Positions 51,155 to 59,775 of a DNA stretch of 64,000 nt are shown piece after piece. Position 1 is the first letter of the stretch. Every line of letters starts with the position of its first letter. Below the pieces are notes generated by a model that ran no database searches, was not told the origin of the DNA, and saw only the letters and a list, made by a program, of their open reading frames with translations. The stretch spans positions 1-64,000 of the forward strand of contig CACZFB010000006.1 in assembly GCA_902780305.1 (NCBI GenBank), in the 5' to 3' direction. The DNA is from an uncultured Coriobacteriaceae bacterium. Lineage in GTDB: Bacteria > Actinomycetota > Coriobacteriia > Coriobacteriales > Atopobiaceae. The translations under genes and the position numbers were made by a program.

Positions 51155-51424
51155 ATGGCGGATAAGGACAACGACTACAACTGGAGCTCGTTCGTGCAGG
51201 AGAGAAAGACGCAGTTGCTGCTGTACGGCATTTGCGTTATCAGCTGTCTGTTCTATGCGGTTGACGGGATTCTGGAGCTCTTGTCGGCGGAGCGCTCGGC
51301 CCGCATGATTGCCATGATGGGTGCTGGTGGTTACTACGCCATGACCATTATCCGAACCGTCGTACTCATCGTAACCGCCATCGCGTTTGGGCGCATCGCG
51401 TACAAGACCTACAAGAAGCAGTGA
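51155..51424 (+). CDS. Small membrane protein of unknown function
   Basis: The 89-residue product has two hydrophobic segments (about residues 22-42 and 55-80) and a basic C-terminus ending YKKQ. No family is recognised. AAGGGGCG lies 9 bp before the ATG. It is divergent from the HAD gene and stands alone, 105 bp before the DUF362 gene. Confidence 0.65.
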   Translation: MADKDNDYNWSSFVQERKTQLLLYGICVISCLFYAVDGILELLSAERSARMIAMMGAGGYYAMTIIRTVVLIVTAIAFGRIAYKTYKKQ

Positions 51425-51529
51425 GGCATTCGTCCGGGCGTACGGCAATAAGGCCACGGCCCGACGAAGGCGAGTGGTGGTATCTTATATATAAGTAAGC
51501 AACGCACGCATCGTGAGCGGGAGGGCAAG

Positions 51530-52555
51530 ATGGCCATTCACAACATGACGCCAGCAAACGACGGCGACCAGTACGTGGCACCCGATCAGCGCGACGGGGC
51601 CAGCTCGACCGTGTTCTTTACGCGCGACCTGAGCGCGGTTGGCCTGCGCAAGGCCTTTGTTAAGGTGGCAGGCGCCCTCGACGGGAAGGTTGCCATCAAG
51701 CTGCACACGGGCGAGAAGGACGGTCCCAACATCATCCCGCGCGCATGGGTTGCCGAACTGGTGGACAAGGAGCTTCCCGACGCGAAGATCGTGGAGACGA
51801 ACACCTACTACGTCGGTGATCGCGACACCACGAGCAAGCACCGCGAGACCATCGCGCACAACGGCTGGACGTTCTGTCCGGTGGACATCACCGACGAGGA
51901 CGGCTATGTGGAGTGGCCGGTCACCGGTGGCAGGTGGTTCGACACCATGGCCGTGGGGGCGAACCTCGAGCACTACGACTCCATGCTCACCCTCACGCAC
52001 TTCAAGGGACACATGATGGGCGGCTTTGGCGGCTCAAACAAGAACCTGGGCATTGGCTGCGCCTCGGGCAAGGAGGGCAAGAAGTGGATTCATGCCCAGA
52101 CCTCCGACAACGGCCAGTCGTGGGGTGTCCAGTGGTCGGTGGCCAACGAGGAGCTGATGGAAAAGATCACCGAGTCCACGAAGGCGACCATCGATCACTT
52201 TGGCAGCAAGATCGTGTACGTCAACATCCTGCGCAACATGAGCGTGAGCTGCGACTGCGAGGGTACTGCCGCCCAGCCGGTGGTGACGCCCAACGTGGGC
52301 ATCCTGGCGTCCACCGACATCTGCGCCATCGACAGCGCCAGCGTGGACCTGGTGGTTGCCATGACCAACGCCGGCCTGGTGCACAACCACGACCTGGTGG
52401 AGCGCATGACCTCGCGCCACGGCTTCCGCCAGCTCTCGTACATGCACGAGCTGGGCATGGGCAACTGGCGCTACACCCTGAGCGACCTGGACAACGGCGA
52501 GGTAGAGGTGAGCCTGGACGACGCCGTCGCGCACGTGGTTCCCTTCCAGGGATAA
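51530..52555 (+). CDS. DUF362 domain-containing protein
   Basis: The 341-residue product matches DUF362: VAIKLHTGEKDGPNIIPRAWVAELV, TNTYYVGDRDTT, THFKGHMMGGFGGSNKNLGIGC and CDCEGTA. Many homologues carry a ferredoxin domain, which is not present here. The family is linked to electron-transfer or metal chemistry and the role is unknown. GGGAGGGCAAG precedes the ATG. A family A palindrome begins 12 bp after its stop. Confidence 0.85.
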   Translation: MAIHNMTPANDGDQYVAPDQRDGASSTVFFTRDLSAVGLRKAFVKVAGALDGKVAIKLHTGEKDGPNIIPRAWVAELVDKELPDAKIVETNTYYVGDRDTTSKHRETIAHNGWTFCPVDITDEDGYVEWPVTGGRWFDTMAVGANLEHYDSMLTLTHFKGHMMGGFGGSNKNLGIGCASGKEGKKWIHAQTSDNGQSWGVQWSVANEELMEKITESTKATIDHFGSKIVYVNILRNMSVSCDCEGTAAQPVVTPNVGILASTDICAIDSASVDLVVAMTNAGLVHNHDLVERMTSRHGFRQLSYMHELGMGNWRYTLSDLDNGEVEVSLDDAVAHVVPFQG

Positions 52556-52567
52556 CCCTGCCGTATA

Positions 52568-52684
52568 GTGGTACGCGGGAGACAGTCCCCTGGACACAAG
52601 GGACAGTCCCCTGGACACAAGGGACAGTCCCCTGGACACAAGGGACAGTCCCCTGTGTTCAGGGGACTGTCCCCCGCGTACCAC
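52568..52684. repeat. Long family A element with tandem units
   Basis: GTGGTACGCGGGAGACAGTC and its complement ending GTACCAC bound the element. Four copies of GGGACAGTCCCCTGGACACAA lie inside and the last arm closes it with a TGT loop. It is 12 bp after the DUF362 stop. Its internal repeat number probably changes by slippage, as at 42294. Confidence 0.92.
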
Positions 52685-52803
52685 GGCGGCGGGCGGTGTA
52701 ACCGCAGGCGGCGTATATCGGTGCCATATGTATAAGACTGGGGCGGCGGAGTTCGCTACCATCGCGACCAAGAGCATGGCAATCTGATTGTGGGGGAGCG
52801 AAC

Positions 52804-53613
52804 ATGGCGCAGGTCTTGATGGTGTTTAGCGATGTGGATGGGACGCTGGTGGGGGCCGACCACCACGCGATTCCCCAAAGCGGGCCCACGATCCGCGCCG
52901 TGGCGGAGCGCGTGCCGGTGTGCCTGGTCTCGGCACGCTCACCCGAGGGCCTCTATCCCATCCAGCGCGACCTGGGCTTTTCCGGCCCCTTGGCCTGCTA
53001 TTCCGGTGCCTATGTGCTCGACGACGCAGGCGCGGAGCTCTTTAGCACGACGTTTCCCGTCTCGCTGGCCGAGCGGGTAAAGGACATCGTGGCGCAGGAG
53101 TGGCCGCAGGTCGTGGTGGGAACCTATGGCTTTCACGACTGGGTCGTGGACGACCGATCCGACTCGCGCGTGCAAAACGAGGAGTTCCTGGTCCAGGCGC
53201 AGGCTCGGGAGTGCTCCGACCTCGCTGGGACGTTTGGCGAGCGGGGCGTGCACAAGATGCTGCTCATGGGCGAGCAGGACGACATCATGCGTGCCGAGCG
53301 CACGCTGAGTGAGCGGTTTGGGGAGCTCAACGTCGTGCGCTCGAGCAAGACGCTGTGCGAGATTATGACGCGCGAGGCCGACAAGGGCCGTGCGGTGGCG
53401 CTGCTCTGCGACCGCTATGACGTGGACCCAGCCCAGGCCATCGCCTTTGGCGATGGGCCCAACGACGTGGACATGCTTCAGGCCGCGGGCGTGTCGTGCG
53501 CGATGGCCAATGCCGAGCCCAGCGTTCGAGAGGTGGCGACGCGCACCCTGCCCTGGACGAACGAGGAGTGCGGGGTGGCACGCGAGCTGGAGCGGCTCTT
53601 CTTGCAGGCGTAG
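52804..53613 (+). CDS. HAD-superfamily Cof-type phosphatase (second)
   Basis: The 269-residue product has motif I FSDVDGTLVGAD, motif II LVSARSPEG, cap domain SGAYVLDDAGAELF, the late Lys in READKGRAVALL and motif IV AFGDGPNDVDML. It is a Cof-type phosphatase of unknown substrate, unlike its neighbour at 50228 in detail. GGGGGAGCGAAC precedes the ATG. Confidence 0.87.
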   Translation: MAQVLMVFSDVDGTLVGADHHAIPQSGPTIRAVAERVPVCLVSARSPEGLYPIQRDLGFSGPLACYSGAYVLDDAGAELFSTTFPVSLAERVKDIVAQEWPQVVVGTYGFHDWVVDDRSDSRVQNEEFLVQAQARECSDLAGTFGERGVHKMLLMGEQDDIMRAERTLSERFGELNVVRSSKTLCEIMTREADKGRAVALLCDRYDVDPAQAIAFGDGPNDVDMLQAAGVSCAMANAEPSVREVATRTLPWTNEECGVARELERLFLQA

Positions 53614-53659
53614 CCTCGGCCTCGGCAAACCTGGCCACGCTCTTCCGTGCCCCTAGTCC

Positions 53660-54487
53660 CTAGATCTCGTTGATTTCGCGCAGGCGCCACTCGCGCGGGG
53701 TGTAGCCGGTCTCGCGCTTAAACATGGTTTGCAGGTGGCTTTGCGACGAGAAGCCCGTCTGGTAGGCGATCTGCGAGATCTCCAAGTCGGTGGTGTCGAG
53801 CAGGCGTCGAGCGCGCTCGACGCGTACGCGACGCACGTACGAGGCAAATGTCTCGCCGGTCTCCTGCTTAAACCGGGTGCACAGCGTCTTGCGGCTCACG
53901 CCGCATGCCTGCGCCACCGAGTCGCCGTCGAGCGTCTCGTTGAGGTGGCTACGCACGTAGGTCATGGCGTGGTGCGAGATGGGGTGCGCATACGCCTGCG
54001 CCTCGGTGCCCACGGCCTTGGTGAGCTCGAGCATCATGGGTAGCATGAGGAAGTGCACGAGCTCCTCGTTCACCGACTCGTTTGCGAGCTTTATATAGTC
54101 CTGCGTGATGGCGTAGCAACGGGCCACGGGTAGGCCGCCGTTGCGGGCAGCCTGCGCGCAGGTGCTGGCCAAAAACGCCACGGCGGTCCGTCCCTGGAGC
54201 AACGGGTCGCTCGAGGTGCGCAGCTCCATAAGCGGCATGTTGGTCCGGATGAACTTGAGCAGCCCGTCGGAGTCGCCCATCGAGATAAACGAGCCAAAGC
54301 CCTCGTACTGCTCGGCGATCTCGCGCGAGGACACGTGGGTGTTGACGGCAATGAACACCATGTGCTTGGAATAGGTGACGATCAAAGACAGGTCGTCATC
54401 GGAGCTGCTCTCGTTGACGAACCGAATGGCATCAACGATCTCCTGGGTGGTGAGCAGCGTGGTCATCTCATCTTCTGGTAGTTCCAT
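53660..54487 (-). CDS. AraC-family transcriptional regulator, divergent from a mannose PTS operon
   Basis: The 275-residue product has an N-terminal ligand-type domain (about residues 1-170) and a C-terminal AraC double helix-turn-helix with VAQACGVSRKTLCTRFKQETG and ISQIAYQTGFSSQSHLQTMFKRETGYTP. It probably activates the divergent PTS genes in response to a sugar signal. TTGGAGTCACC precedes the ATG at 54487; the frame is open to 54550. An inverted repeat that could be its operator is at 54584-54631. Confidence 0.88.
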   Translation of the reverse strand: MELPEDEMTTLLTTQEIVDAIRFVNESSSDDDLSLIVTYSKHMVFIAVNTHVSSREIAEQYEGFGSFISMGDSDGLLKFIRTNMPLMELRTSSDPLLQGRTAVAFLASTCAQAARNGGLPVARCYAITQDYIKLANESVNEELVHFLMLPMMLELTKAVGTEAQAYAHPISHHAMTYVRSHLNETLDGDSVAQACGVSRKTLCTRFKQETGETFASYVRRVRVERARRLLDTTDLEISQIAYQTGFSSQSHLQTMFKRETGYTPREWRLREINEI

Positions 54488-54583
54488 GGTGACTCCAAGT
54501 TCACACAAATCTGAACAAAACGGTAACAGCATTGGTATTTTGTGCTCCATGCCGTTCCCATAATAATCCTAGGTTCGATTAAG

Positions 54584-54631
54584 GTGTGACAAATATGAAA
54601 TATCCACTCGGGGTTGCTCAATTTGTCACAC
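54584..54631. promoter_or_regulatory. Inverted-repeat operator candidate before the PTS operon
   Basis: GTGTGACAAAT at 54584-54594 and its perfect complement ATTTGTCACAC at 54621-54631 are 26 bp apart, 47-95 bp upstream of the IIA start, in the gap shared with the AraC-type gene. The wide spacing fits two half-sites for a dimer. GTGTGA is also CRP-like, but the spacing is far too large for a CRP site. Confidence 0.55.
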
Positions 54632-54678
54632 AAGAGGCACTCGGCAGTGCATGGAAGGAAAGGAAGGAGATTGTGCCT

Positions 54679-55110
54679 ATGAAGTATCTGCTCTTGGTAA
54701 GCCACGGAACCATGGCGCCAGGCGTCCACAGCGTGATTCGGATGCTTTTGGGCGAGCGCGACGACGTGCTGAGTTACTCCATGGAGGACGGCGTTTCTGC
54801 CGACGCCTTCGTGGCGGAGCTGAGCAAGGTGATCGCGCCTATTGGCGACGAGGACTCCGTCATCGTCTTGGGCGACATCGTGGGGGGTTCGCCACTCACG
54901 AACACGCTCAACACGCTCACGCAAAAGGGGCTCCTGGCACGCACCGTCGCCTTTGGCGGTCTGTCGCTGCCCATGGCCATAGCCGCGCTCATGGCCATCG
55001 ACGACGGCTTGGACGGAGACGCCCTTGCCGACAGCGTGATTGGCGAGGCCCGTGAGGGCGCGCGCAAGGTCGAGCTGGCCCTCGACGACGAGGACGAAGA
55101 GGACCTCTAG
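54679..55110 (+). CDS. PTS mannose-family EIIA component
   Basis: The 143-residue product has the EIIA-Man fold with the phosphorylated His9 in LLVSHGTMAPG and IVLGDIVGGSPL near the middle. The C-terminus is acidic (DDEDEEDL). It takes phosphate from HPr and passes it to IIB. GGAAAGGAAGGAG precedes the ATG; an upstream in-frame ATG at 54586 lies inside the operator candidate. It is the first gene of the operon. Confidence 0.9.
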   Translation: MKYLLLVSHGTMAPGVHSVIRMLLGERDDVLSYSMEDGVSADAFVAELSKVIAPIGDEDSVIVLGDIVGGSPLTNTLNTLTQKGLLARTVAFGGLSLPMAIAALMAIDDGLDGDALADSVIGEAREGARKVELALDDEDEEDL

Positions 55111-55149
55111 TCCGACTTCGGTAGTTCAACAAGGAGGAAGGTAAGAAAG

Positions 55150-55647
55150 ATGATTTCGTTCGTACGCATTGACGACCGCATGATTCATGGGCAGACCGTG
55201 ACTCGTTGGAGCCTTGAGTACCCTTGCGACGGCATCATTGCCGTAAACGACGTGGCTGCGAGCAATCCCGTGCTCAAGGCCGCCTACAAGGGTGCCGCTC
55301 CCGACAAGAAGATCTTCGTTTGGACCATGGACCACTTTAAGGAGAGCGCCGACAAGGTTCTTGCCAGCAAGACGCGCTACTTCCTCATCACCAAGAACCC
55401 GCTCGACATGAAGGAGATCTTGGTGGACTTCGGCTTCAAGCCCTCCGACGTGAAGCGCGTTATTGTTGGTCCGTGCAACGACCGTCCCAACACCGTGAAG
55501 CTGGGCAACAACCAGTCCATCACGGCCGAGGAGGCCCAGGCATTCGAGGACATGACCAAGGCTGGCTACACCGTTGAGTTCGCGCTCATCAAGGAGGCCT
55601 CCATCGGCGAGTGGCCCAAGTTCCGCGGTCAGTTTGACGTTAAGTAA
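55150..55647 (+). CDS. PTS mannose-family EIIB component
   Basis: The 165-residue product begins FVRIDDRMIHGQTVTRW, the EIIB-Man motif with phosphorylated His13. The rest matches the typical IIB length. CAACAAGGAGGAAGG precedes the ATG. The IIA and IIB are separate here, whereas E. coli ManX fuses them. Confidence 0.94.
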   Translation: MISFVRIDDRMIHGQTVTRWSLEYPCDGIIAVNDVAASNPVLKAAYKGAAPDKKIFVWTMDHFKESADKVLASKTRYFLITKNPLDMKEILVDFGFKPSDVKRVIVGPCNDRPNTVKLGNNQSITAEEAQAFEDMTKAGYTVEFALIKEASIGEWPKFRGQFDVK

Positions 55648-55660
55648 GTAAGGGGAAACC

Positions 55661-56527
55661 ATGGGAATTAGCATCGTACAAGCGGTCCTTCTGGGACTCT
55701 TTGCATGCTTGGCATCGCTGCCAGGCATGGGTGGCACCACCATTGGTAACTACACGCTCGGACGCCCGCTGGTGGGTGGCCTGGTTGTCGGCCTGATCCT
55801 GGGCGACATTCAGACCGGCATCATCGTGGGCGCCTCCATCCAGCTCGTCTACATCGCGCTGGTCACGCCCGGTGGCACGGTTTCGGCAGACGTTCGCGCC
55901 GTAACCTACATCGGCATCCCGCTGGCCATCCTGGCCATCCGCGCACAGGGTCTCGACCCCTCGTCCGAGGCCGCCTCTGGCCTGGCCGCCTCGCTCGGCG
56001 CCGCAGTCGGCACCCTCGGAACGGTTCTGTTCTACGGTACCGCCACGCTCAACCTCGTGTGGCAGGGCATTGGCTGGAAGGCCATGGACGGTGGCAAGTG
56101 GGCAACCATCAAGAAGACCATCCCCATGGTTGACTTCGTGCTGCCCTGGATCAGCCACATCGCGTTCTCCTTCATTCCCACCGTCGTTATCTGCATGGCC
56201 GGCGAGTCCATGGTTGGCCTGATGAAGGACTACCTGCCCATGGACGGCGTCGCCATGAAGACGCTCTTTACCGTAGGCTCGCTGCTTCCCGCCGTCGGTG
56301 TTGCCATCCTGTGCAAGCAGGTCGTGCAGAAGCCGCTCGACTGGGTCACCTTTGGTCTTGGATTCACGCTCGCGGCCGTCATGGGCTGCAACCTCATCGC
56401 CTCCGCTCTTATCGCCGTGTTCTTCGCGCTCATCAACTTCAAGGTCGAGCAGCTCAAGACCGCGCGCCCCGCGATTGAGGGAGCAGGAGCCGGATCGTTC
56501 GATGATGAGGAAGAGGAGGACATATAA
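55661..56527 (+). CDS. PTS mannose-family EIIC component
   Basis: The 288-residue membrane protein has GMGGTTIGNYTLGRPLVGG and LGDIQTGIIVGASIQL, hallmarks of the mannose/sorbose IIC. An acidic C-terminal tail (DDEEEEDI) follows. It forms the sugar channel with IID. Its TAA overlaps the IID start by one base (TAATG), which couples translation. Confidence 0.94.
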   Translation: MGISIVQAVLLGLFACLASLPGMGGTTIGNYTLGRPLVGGLVVGLILGDIQTGIIVGASIQLVYIALVTPGGTVSADVRAVTYIGIPLAILAIRAQGLDPSSEAASGLAASLGAAVGTLGTVLFYGTATLNLVWQGIGWKAMDGGKWATIKKTIPMVDFVLPWISHIAFSFIPTVVICMAGESMVGLMKDYLPMDGVAMKTLFTVGSLLPAVGVAILCKQVVQKPLDWVTFGLGFTLAAVMGCNLIASALIAVFFALINFKVEQLKTARPAIEGAGAGSFDDEEEEDI

Positions 56528-57360
56528 TGGCTGACCTCAAGAAGGTTTCTCAGAAGGCGCGTAACAGCGCGTTCCTTCGCTGGATTTATGGTAACCTCAC
56601 CTGCTTCTCGCAGGAGCACATGCAGACGTTCGGCTACCTGGCCGCCATGCTGCCCGTAGTGGACGAGCTGTACGACACGGACGAGGAGAAGATTCAGGCG
56701 CTCTCCACCTACCGTACGTTCTTTAACACCGAGCCGCAGATCGGCACCATGGTCGTCGGCCTCACGGTTGGCCTGGAGGAGGCGCGCGCCAACGGCGAGC
56801 CCCTCGACGACGACACCATCAACGGCATCCGCGCCGGCCTCATGGGCCCGCTCGCCGGTCTTGGCGACTCCATCATCGTCGGCACCTTCATCCCCATCCT
56901 GCTGGGCATCGCCCTCGGCCTGTCCACGGGCGGCAACGTCCTTGGCCCGCTGTTCTACATCGTGGTGTGGAACGTCGCCATGTACTTTGGCATGAAGTTC
57001 GCCTTCAACCAGGGCTACGAGCTGGGCGGCTCCGCCGTCGAGGCCCTCGTCGGCCCGCAGTCCGCGGCGCTTCGCTCCTCCATCGTTATGGTGGGCACCA
57101 TGGTTATTGGTGCCGTTGCGGCAACGTGGATTAACATCACCACGGCGCTGGTCGTGCCCTTCTCGGCTGACAGCAGCCTGGTGCTCCAGGACACGCTTGA
57201 CTCGATCTACCCCAAGCTGCTCAACTTTGTGTTCGTGTGGTTCTGCTGGTGGCTCATGACCAAGCGTAAGATGTCCCCGACCGTCGTGATGGGCCTGCTC
57301 GTGGTCGTCGCCCTGGTGGGCGTCCTCGTGGGCTTCTTCAACCCCGGCCTGTCCTACTAG
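56527..57360 (+). CDS. PTS mannose-family EIID component
   Basis: The 277-residue product has FLRWIYGNLTCFSQEHMQTFGYL, GLMGPLAGLGDSIIVGTFIP and membrane segments, as in IID proteins of the mannose family. It partners IIC. Preferred substrates of this family are mannose, glucose, glucosamine, fructose and others; the following mannose-6-phosphate isomerase favours mannose. Confidence 0.95.
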   Translation: MADLKKVSQKARNSAFLRWIYGNLTCFSQEHMQTFGYLAAMLPVVDELYDTDEEKIQALSTYRTFFNTEPQIGTMVVGLTVGLEEARANGEPLDDDTINGIRAGLMGPLAGLGDSIIVGTFIPILLGIALGLSTGGNVLGPLFYIVVWNVAMYFGMKFAFNQGYELGGSAVEALVGPQSAALRSSIVMVGTMVIGAVAATWINITTALVVPFSADSSLVLQDTLDSIYPKLLNFVFVWFCWWLMTKRKMSPTVVMGLLVVVALVGVLVGFFNPGLSY

Positions 57361-57382
57361 TACGAGCGAAGATTGGAAGACA

Positions 57383-57715
57383 ATGGCGGCAGCAACCAAG
57401 ACCACGGCAAAGGAGCGCAAGCTCTATCGTCGAGAGTGGAAGCAGACCGACGATCCGCTGGTCAACGAGGCTCGCGCACAGACGCTGGCGCTTCAGCGCC
57501 TGCAGGTGTGGCTGCGACTGGGATACGCGTTGCTTGCCGCCTCGTTCCTGCTTGGGTACTGGGGGTTCGCTGAGGGAGGCGGCATGGTTGCCGGCGTGTT
57601 GGGCATCGTGTTTGGTGTCCTCTCCCTCATCGTCGTGGTGGTGCTCAGGATTGGCATCACCAACGGGCGAAAGAACGTGAACGCGATGCTGGAAGCCATG
57701 CAGGCGTCACGCTAG
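57383..57715 (+). CDS. Small membrane protein at the end of the PTS operon
   Basis: The 110-residue product has a charged first half and two hydrophobic segments (about residues 45-62 and 68-90). I do not recognise the family. It sits 22 bp after IID, has GGAAGACA before the ATG and ends just before a terminator, so it is part of the operon. It could be an accessory subunit like ManO-type proteins, but that is a guess. Confidence 0.7.
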   Translation: MAAATKTTAKERKLYRREWKQTDDPLVNEARAQTLALQRLQVWLRLGYALLAASFLLGYWGFAEGGGMVAGVLGIVFGVLSLIVVVVLRIGITNGRKNVNAMLEAMQASR

Positions 57716-57746
57716 CCCCCACTTATCTGGTTCCTTCCTTCCTTGT

Positions 57747-57781
57747 TGCCCCGTGCGGTATGCCAACGCACGGGGCATTTT
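57747..57781 (+). terminator. Intrinsic terminator of the PTS operon
   Basis: TGCCCCGTGCG and CGCACGGGGCA form an 11-bp perfect stem around GTATGCCAA, followed by TTTT. It is 31 bp after the last stop codon. Confidence 0.9.
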
Positions 57782-57796
57782 GCATGTGGCGTTTTG

Positions 57797-57802
57797 TATA
57801 AT
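57797..57802 (+). promoter_or_regulatory. -10 box before the mannose-6-phosphate isomerase gene
   Basis: A perfect TATAAT stands 32 bp before the start codon, directly after the PTS terminator. The -35 region is weak (GCATTT about 17 bp upstream), so the isomerase may need an activator. Confidence 0.55.
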
Positions 57803-57833
57803 TGATAAACATTACAGTGAGGGGAGGATGGCT

Positions 57834-59552
57834 ATGGGTTATGATCGCTTTCCGCAAACCGTGGTCACGGGTTACGACCAGGATGTGTGGGAGGGCGCCG
57901 AGGCCCTCACGCGCGTGTTCGCGCGCATGGGGGAGCAGTCGGACTGCACGCTCGTGGTGGAGTGCTATCCGGGTGTGGACGACGAGGTGCTCGAGCTGGT
58001 GAGCGCGGGCTTCCATCCCGACGTGATGGTGCGTTCGGACGAGGTGTTCTATGCCGGGGAGCAGATGGAGGCGCGGATGCGCCCGTTTCTCACCGACGAC
58101 CGCGTGCGTGGCGTTATGTGCTACGGGCGCATGGAGGACTTCGTGGACTCCGACGCGCTGTGTGCGGCGCGTGCCAGCGTGCCTGCGAGCGGACGTACGT
58201 TGGTGTACGGCGTGGGCGCGGGGCTGGTCGCACGTGGCGACGTGTTCGTGTACTGTGATCTGGCCCGCTGGGAGATCCAGCTGCGGTATCGGGCCGGTAT
58301 GCCCAACTTTCGCGCGTACAACGGGAACGAGGACGTGCTGCGCAAGGTGAAGCGTGGCTACTTCGTGGAATGGCGCATCGCCGACAAGCGCAAGATGGAG
58401 GTCTTCGAGCAGATGGACTACCTGCTCGACTCCAATGTGGCGGGGGTGCCCAAGCTCGTTGCCGGCTCGGCACTGCGCGAGGGGTTGCGGCAGGTGGCGC
58501 GCACACCGTTTCGCCTGGTCCCGTACTTCGACCCGGGCGTGTGGGGTGGGCAGTGGATGAGGCGCGTGTGTGGCCTGGATGACGATGCGCCCAACTACGC
58601 GTGGTCGTTTGACGGCGTGCCCGAGGAGAACAGCCTGTATCTGCGCTTTGGAGACGTGCGGGTGGAGGTACCTGCGCAGGACCTGGTGCTGTACCAGCCC
58701 GTCGAGCTGCTGGGCCTGGGCAACTACTGCCGCTTTGGGGCCGAGTTCCCCATCCGATTCGACTTTTTGGACACCATGGGCGGACAAAACCTCAGCCTGC
58801 AGGTGCATCCCATGACGGAGTACATTCGCAGCCGGTTTGGCATGACGTATACCCAGGACGAGAGCTACTACATCCTCGATGCCGAGGACGGGGGGTGCGT
58901 GTATTTGGGACTCAAGGACGGAGTGACCTGCGACGAGCTCGCACGCGGGCTGCGTGAGGCGCAGCGTGGTGCTGGCTTCGATGCCGAGCGCTTCGTGAAC
59001 CGCTTTCCCGCGCGCCCGCACGACCATTTTCTTATTCCGGCGGGCACCGTGCATTGCTCGGGCGCGGGTGTCATGGTGCTGGAGGTCTCGGCCACGCCAT
59101 ACAACTTTACCTTTAAGCTCTGGGACTGGGACCGCCTTGGGCTGGACGGCCTGCCGCGCCCCATCCACCTCGATGACGGCCTGCGCAACATTCAGTGGGA
59201 CCGTACGACGGACTGGGTGCGCAAGAATCTGGTCAATGCGGTGGAGGTCGTCCACGATGGCGAGGACTACCTGGAGGAGCACACAGGCCTGCACGAGCTC
59301 GAGTTTATCGAGACGCGCCGGGTGAGCAGCTGCGACGTCACATGCCACGATGCGACGGGAGGGTTTAACATGCTCAACCTCGTGGAGGGCGCGTGCGTAG
59401 TTGTGGAGAGTCCGGATGCGGCGTTTAAGCCGCTTGTCGTGCATTACGCCGAGACGTTTGTGGTCCCCGCGTCCTGTGGGCGCTACGCGATCCGCCCAAA
59501 GCATGCGGGCGAGCGCTACGTAGTGCTCAAGGCATACGTCCGCCAGCGCTAG
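57834..59552 (+). CDS. manA: Class I mannose-6-phosphate isomerase with extra N-terminal domain
   Basis: The 572-residue product is about twice the size of E. coli ManA. The C-terminal part holds the class I PMI metal site: Gln323 and His325 (SLQVHP), Glu343 (DESYYIL) and His407 (PAGTVHCSGAG). The first about 230 residues form another domain, starting YDRFPQTVVTGYDQDVW and including YGVGAGLVARGD, whose role I cannot assign. The enzyme would convert mannose-6-phosphate from the PTS to fructose-6-phosphate. The ATG at 57834 is 7 bp after GGGGAGG; an ATG at 57828 is also possible. Confidence 0.85.
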   Translation: MGYDRFPQTVVTGYDQDVWEGAEALTRVFARMGEQSDCTLVVECYPGVDDEVLELVSAGFHPDVMVRSDEVFYAGEQMEARMRPFLTDDRVRGVMCYGRMEDFVDSDALCAARASVPASGRTLVYGVGAGLVARGDVFVYCDLARWEIQLRYRAGMPNFRAYNGNEDVLRKVKRGYFVEWRIADKRKMEVFEQMDYLLDSNVAGVPKLVAGSALREGLRQVARTPFRLVPYFDPGVWGGQWMRRVCGLDDDAPNYAWSFDGVPEENSLYLRFGDVRVEVPAQDLVLYQPVELLGLGNYCRFGAEFPIRFDFLDTMGGQNLSLQVHPMTEYIRSRFGMTYTQDESYYILDAEDGGCVYLGLKDGVTCDELARGLREAQRGAGFDAERFVNRFPARPHDHFLIPAGTVHCSGAGVMVLEVSATPYNFTFKLWDWDRLGLDGLPRPIHLDDGLRNIQWDRTTDWVRKNLVNAVEVVHDGEDYLEEHTGLHELEFIETRRVSSCDVTCHDATGGFNMLNLVEGACVVVESPDAAFKPLVVHYAETFVVPASCGRYAIRPKHAGERYVVLKAYVRQR

Positions 59553-59604
59553 GTGGTACTCGGGGGACAGTCCCCCGGACACAGGGGACAGCCCCCTAAA
59601 TACC
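59553..59604. repeat. Family A palindrome abutting the isomerase stop codon
   Basis: GTGGTACTCGGGGGACAGTC begins at the base after the stop codon and closes with GGGGACAGCCCCCTAAATAC. The loop is TCCCCCGGACACA. It is one of the shortest complete copies. Confidence 0.88.
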
Positions 59605-59636
59605 GGACTGCTCCCCAGTCTTAGGAAGGTTTTTTT

Positions 59637-59732
59637 GGTTGCCATGCCATCTACCTGCGATGTCAACCGCTGGTTGCTACCCAAAGGTGCAAAAAGAAGC
59701 CGCAAGTTGGTGGACTGGCACGCATGGCAACC
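59637..59732. promoter_or_regulatory. Repeated GGTTGCC/GGCAACC half-sites before the HTH regulator gene
   Basis: GGTTGCCATGC (59637-59647) and its perfect complement GCATGGCAACC (59722-59732) flank a CAACC-GCT-GGTTG palindrome at 59664-59676. The last half-site lies just upstream of TATAAG (59744-59749), the likely -10. This would suit autoregulation by the HTH protein that follows. Confidence 0.5.
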
Positions 59733-59775
59733 GCAGGATGTGCTATAAGATGAGGCTCGACGCAAGGAGAATATC

